Below are positions 7,646-10,188 of a DNA stretch of 10,188 nt, in pieces. The translations under genes were made by a program, and so were the position numbers. A model generated the notes under the pieces. That model was not told the origin of the DNA. It searched no databases and worked only from the letters and a program-made list of their open reading frames with translations. How positions within the stretch are numbered: position 1 is the stretch's first letter; each line of letters opens with the position of its first letter. The DNA comes from Flavobacteriaceae bacterium (lineage in GTDB: Bacteria > Bacteroidota > Bacteroidia > Flavobacteriales > Flavobacteriaceae). The DNA is taken from assembly GCA_018623655.1 (NCBI GenBank), contig JAAZVG010000045.1:1-10188 (forward strand). Direction: 5' to 3'.

Positions 7646-9231
7646 TTAAACTCTGAGGTGAGGTGAAATCGAATACTTGGATATTTCTGCTGGGCCATTT
7701 GGAGAGAAAAGGCTGAGTCTGCTAAAAATACAAGTTGGTTTGATTTATCTCGTGCTAGGAATTTTTGCTTCACTCGTTTGAAGTCTTTGAATTCCTCGCT
7801 ATTAGGGTTATCTGTATCTATCCAACAAGCTTTGTGAATAGGGAAATTCTCATAGGTGCACTTAGCACCGTATTCGTGCTCTAAACGATATTGAATGACC
7901 TCGTATTGAAGCGCACCAACAGTACCAATAATTTTTCTTCCGTTAATATCTAGGGTAAATAGTTGTGCTACCCCTTCATCCATTAATTGATCAATCCCTT
8001 TGAATAGCTGTTTGGCCTTCATCGGATCTGCATTATTAATGTATCTGAAGTGTTCAGGTGAAAAGCTAGGGATACCTCGGTAGTTCAAATTCTCACCCGA
8101 TGTTAGCGTATCACCTATTTTAAAGTTTCCCGTATCGTGTAGACCAACGATATCACCAGGATAGGATGTATCAACGATTTCTTTACGTTCAGCGAAAAAG
8201 GTGTTAGGACTCGAAAACTTTAGTTTCTTTTGATGTCTAACGTGTAAATAAGGTTTATTGCGCTCGAAAATACCCGAAACAATTTTGACAAATGCTAGTC
8301 GATCTCGATGTTTCGGATCCATATTGGCATGAATCTTAAACACAAATCCACTAAACTCTTCCTCTTCAGGATTTACCACTCTTTCTTCTGCAGCTTTTGG
8401 GCGCGGAGCAGGGGCAATGTCAATGAAACAATCAAGTAATTCTCTTACTCCAAAATTATTTAATGCTGAGCCGAAAAATACCGGTTGTTGAGTGCCTTCT
8501 AAATAAGCTTTGCGATCAAAATCTGGGTACACCCCTTCAACGAGCTCAAGATTCTCTCTTAAGGTATCTGCGGCATTAGAGCCTACCAACTGGTCGAGTT
8601 GCTCACTCTGTATCTCTTCAATTGCCGTAGTCTTAGAAACATGTGTCTTGTTACTGCCGTCAAACAGGTTAAGGTTTCTCTCATATAGATTATAGATTCC
8701 TTTAAAGTCATAGCCCATTCCGATTGGAAAACTAAGTGGTGTAATTGCTAATCCTAATTTTTGCTCAACTTCATCAAGCAGATCGAATGCATCTTTTCCC
8801 TCGCGATCTAGTTTATTGATAAACACGATCATGGGGATATTTCTCATCCTACATACTGAAACTAGTTTTTCAGTCTGTTCCTCAACCCCTTTAGCGACAT
8901 CGATTACTACAATTACACTATCTACTGCCGTAAGTGTTCGATAAGTATCTTCCGCAAAATCTTTGTGACCTGGAGTATCTAGAATATTAATTTTCTTATC
9001 GCGATACTCGAAAGCAAGTACAGAAGTGGCTACCGAAATACCTCTCTGACGCTCTATGTCCATAAAGTCACTAGTGGCTGATTTCTTGATTTTATTATTC
9101 TTTACAGCTCCAGCTTCTTGAATGGCCCCTCCGAAAAGTAGAAGTTTCTCGGTGAGGGTAGTTTTCCCAGCATCTGGGTGGGAAATAATTCCAAACGTTC
9201 TACGTTTATTAATTTCTTTCGCGATAAACAT
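7642..9231 (-). CDS. prfC: Peptide chain release factor 3 (RF3), GTPase
   Basis: RF3 is a translational GTPase that removes RF1 and RF2 from the ribosome after peptide release. With the chosen ATG (complement of 9229-9231) the protein is 529 residues, the same length as E. coli RF3, and starts with the family pattern MFIAKEINKRRTFGIISHPD. An in-frame ATG 30 bp upstream (9261) would add the hydrophobic stretch MAIFAVLLLI, which does not fit the family. The GTPase motifs are: P-loop HPDAGKTT (18-25), switch I around RQRGISV (61-67), G3 DTPGH (85-89), G4 NKLD (139-142) and a G5-like GSAL (254-257). The C-terminal part, including GTVGALQYEVIQYRLEHEYG, is characteristic of RF3 and separates it from EF-G and other elongation-factor-like GTPases. 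The gene converges on the rpoBC operon and shares a terminator with it. The frame is intact. Confidence 0.96.
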   Translation of the reverse strand: MFIAKEINKRRTFGIISHPDAGKTTLTEKLLLFGGAIQEAGAVKNNKIKKSATSDFMDIERQRGISVATSVLAFEYRDKKINILDTPGHKDFAEDTYRTLTAVDSVIVVIDVAKGVEEQTEKLVSVCRMRNIPMIVFINKLDREGKDAFDLLDEVEQKLGLAITPLSFPIGMGYDFKGIYNLYERNLNLFDGSNKTHVSKTTAIEEIQSEQLDQLVGSNAADTLRENLELVEGVYPDFDRKAYLEGTQQPVFFGSALNNFGVRELLDCFIDIAPAPRPKAAEERVVNPEEEEFSGFVFKIHANMDPKHRDRLAFVKIVSGIFERNKPYLHVRHQKKLKFSSPNTFFAERKEIVDTSYPGDIVGLHDTGNFKIGDTLTSGENLNYRGIPSFSPEHFRYINNADPMKAKQLFKGIDQLMDEGVAQLFTLDINGRKIIGTVGALQYEVIQYRLEHEYGAKCTYENFPIHKACWIDTDNPNSEEFKDFKRVKQKFLARDKSNQLVFLADSAFSLQMAQQKYPSIRFHLTSEFK

Positions 9232-9248
9232 AATAAGCAATAAAACCG

Positions 9249-9256
9249 CAAAAATA
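9249..9256 (-). promoter_or_regulatory. Candidate prfC -7 box (TATTTTTG)
   Basis: On the minus strand this octamer matches the Bacteroidetes -7 consensus TAnnTTTG exactly. It lies 17 nt before the chosen prfC ATG, which would give a very short leader. It would place the transcription start downstream of the alternative ATG at 9261, supporting the shorter protein. No clear TTTG/TTG -33 element is visible at the right distance, so this is tentative. Confidence 0.3.
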
Positions 9257-9282
9257 GCCATATTTTCAGTGTAGTCATTTTG

Positions 9283-9312
9283 TTGCTTTCGAATTAGAAT
9301 TGAGTAATTTTA
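9283..9312 (+). promoter_or_regulatory. Candidate idi promoter (TTG-N19-TAATTTTA)
   Basis: TTG at 9283-9285 and TAATTTTA at 9305-9312 (one mismatch to TAnnTTTG) are 19 nt apart, a spacing compatible with Bacteroidetes promoters. The -7 box ends 4 nt before the idi ATG, so the transcript would be nearly leaderless. The A+T-rich context makes chance matches likely. Confidence 0.22.
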
Positions 9313-9316
9313 TAAG

Positions 9317-9835
9317 ATGAAAAAGGAACATGTAATATTGGTAGATGCTGAAGATCATGAACTGGGTACCATGGAAAAAATCGAGGCTCACGAAAAGGCC
9401 GTGCTTCATCGCGCCTTCTCTGTTTTTATCTTCAACGACAGTGGAGAGCTCATGCTTCAACAACGTGCTGCGCATAAATATCATTCACCTCTTCTTTGGA
9501 CAAATACTTGCTGCAGTCATCAGCGATTAGGGGAGTCTAATATTGAAGCTGGAAAGCGTAGGCTACGAGAGGAAATGGGTTTTGAAGTCGATCTTGATGA
9601 AAAATTTCATTTTATTTATAAAGCTGAATTCGATAATGGTCTCACTGAGCATGAACTTGATCATGTGATGCTGGGTTATTATAATGGGGAGCCTACTATT
9701 AATCCTCAAGAGGTAGCTTCTTGGAAATGGATTGATATGGAAGTTCTAGAAAAAGATATTATAGATAATCCTCAAAAGTACACTGCTTGGTTCAAGATCA
9801 TATTTGATCGTTTTGTCGAATTTATAACTAAATAG
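9317..9835 (+). CDS. idi: Isopentenyl-diphosphate delta-isomerase, type 1 (Nudix fold)
   Basis: This enzyme interconverts isopentenyl diphosphate and dimethylallyl diphosphate, supplying the starter unit for isoprenoids such as menaquinone, carotenoids and polyprenyl carriers. It is cytosolic, metal-dependent and 172 residues long, typical of type 1 bacterial enzymes. Residues align with E. coli Idi: H25, H31 (E. coli H32), catalytic C66 in WTNTCCSH (C67), H68 (H69), E111 and E113 in EHE (metal-binding E114 and catalytic E116), and W158 (W161). The Nudix-type helix is EAGKRRLREEMGF at 77-89. The CCSH motif resembles eukaryotic type 1 enzymes more than the VCGH of E. coli. The ATG is the natural start, since homologous sequence (VDAEDHELGTMEK) begins at about residue 9. 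It is divergent from prfC, and the next gene begins 2 nt after the TAG stop. Confidence 0.95.
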   Translation: MKKEHVILVDAEDHELGTMEKIEAHEKAVLHRAFSVFIFNDSGELMLQQRAAHKYHSPLLWTNTCCSHQRLGESNIEAGKRRLREEMGFEVDLDEKFHFIYKAEFDNGLTEHELDHVMLGYYNGEPTINPQEVASWKWIDMEVLEKDIIDNPQKYTAWFKIIFDRFVEFITK

Positions 9836-9837
9836 TC

Positions 9838-10188
9838 ATGAGAGTAAAAGTAAGTAGACTAGCCCATTTTAATGCTGCGCATCGACTGTATCGTGCTGAT
9901 TGGTCATTTGAAAAAAATCAGGAGATATTTGGTTTGTGTAATAACCCGAACTATCATGGTCACAATTACGAATTGGTTGTTAGTGTTACTGGAGCAATTG
10001 ATCCTGTTACGGGTTATGTTATGGATATGAAGATTCTGAAGGATTTAATTAAATCAGAGGTAGAAAATACTTTCGATCACAAGAATTTAAACCTTGAAGT
10101 TCCTGAATTTAAAGAAATGAATCCGACCGCCGAGAATATTGCCATAGTGATTTATAATAAGCTTCGACCCCATATCGAGTCAGATAAG
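9838..10188 (+). CDS. 6-pyruvoyl/6-carboxy-tetrahydropterin synthase family, 5' part (truncated by window end)
   Basis: These are the first 117 codons of a T-fold pterin enzyme that acts on dihydroneopterin triphosphate. It makes either 6-pyruvoyl-tetrahydropterin (biopterin route) or 6-carboxy-tetrahydropterin (QueD, queuosine route). Zinc ligands are H15 (in NAAHRLY), H40 and H42 (in HGH), with catalytic C34, D80 and H81 (in FDHKNL). All six match rat PTPS H23, H48, H50, C42, D88 and H89 with a constant offset of 8. The active-site motif is C-x5-HGH (CNNPNYHGH), as in animal PTPS, not the C-x3-HGH of E. coli QueD. The C-terminal glutamate and the rest of the fold lie beyond the window. The ATG begins MRVKVSRLAHFNAAH, which fits the family. 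The 2-nt gap after idi implies an operon. Whether it serves queuosine or a biopterin-like product cannot be decided here. Confidence 0.93.
   Translation, partial: MRVKVSRLAHFNAAHRLYRADWSFEKNQEIFGLCNNPNYHGHNYELVVSVTGAIDPVTGYVMDMKILKDLIKSEVENTFDHKNLNLEVPEFKEMNPTAENIAIVIYNKLRPHIESDK

Noticed and set aside
9261..9268. TATTTTCA as a second plus-strand -7 box for idi
   Set aside because: It matches TAnnTTTG in only six of eight positions and no TTG lies at the needed distance upstream.
9275..9484. Minus-strand open frame overlapping the idi start (69 codons)
   Set aside because: It is antisense to the well-supported idi gene, has no recognisable family pattern and is explained as a shadow frame.
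1..10188. Search for CRISPR arrays, insertion sequences, tRNA/rRNA genes, prophage or defence genes
   Set aside because: Nearly all bases lie in intact conserved genes; no regularly spaced repeats, transposase or terminal inverted repeats, or RNA-gene-like stretches were seen.

Overview
The window is most likely chromosomal DNA from a member of the Bacteroidota, probably a flavobacteria-like lineage. The evidence is: A+T-rich DNA; a rpoB-rpoC pair followed 4 nt later by a small DUF3467 gene, a common arrangement in that phylum; Bacteroidetes-type RpoC N-terminal sequence; and no Shine-Dalgarno-like purine tract before any of the five visible start codons. The genus cannot be fixed from the sequence alone.

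Layout: (1) 1-2962, the 3' part of rpoB (RNA polymerase beta; the N-terminus lies outside the window). (2) 2998-7308, complete rpoC (beta'), with all metal-binding and catalytic residues intact and a large two-barrel insertion in the trigger loop. (3) 7313-7615, a 100-residue DUF3467 protein of unknown function, probably the last gene of the transcript. (4) 7612-7645, a near-perfect GC-cored hairpin that probably terminates transcription from both sides. (5) 9231-7642 on the minus strand, prfC (peptide chain release factor 3), convergent with the rpoBC operon. (6) An 85-bp A+T-rich divergent intergenic region at 9232-9316. (7) 9317-9835, type 1 isopentenyl-diphosphate isomerase (idi). (8) 9838 to the window end, the first 117 codons of a 6-pyruvoyl/6-carboxy-tetrahydropterin synthase family gene, 2 nt after idi and probably cotranscribed with it.

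The first three genes serve transcription, prfC serves translation termination, and the idi-PTPS pair combines isoprenoid and pterin/deazapurine metabolism with no obvious shared pathway. The region is mostly conserved housekeeping DNA. I see no mobile element, CRISPR array, RNA gene, prophage or defence system. The points most worth a second look are the DUF3467 gene attached to rpoC, the PTPS with a mammalian-like active-site spacing, and the terminator hairpin that contains both converging stop codons.
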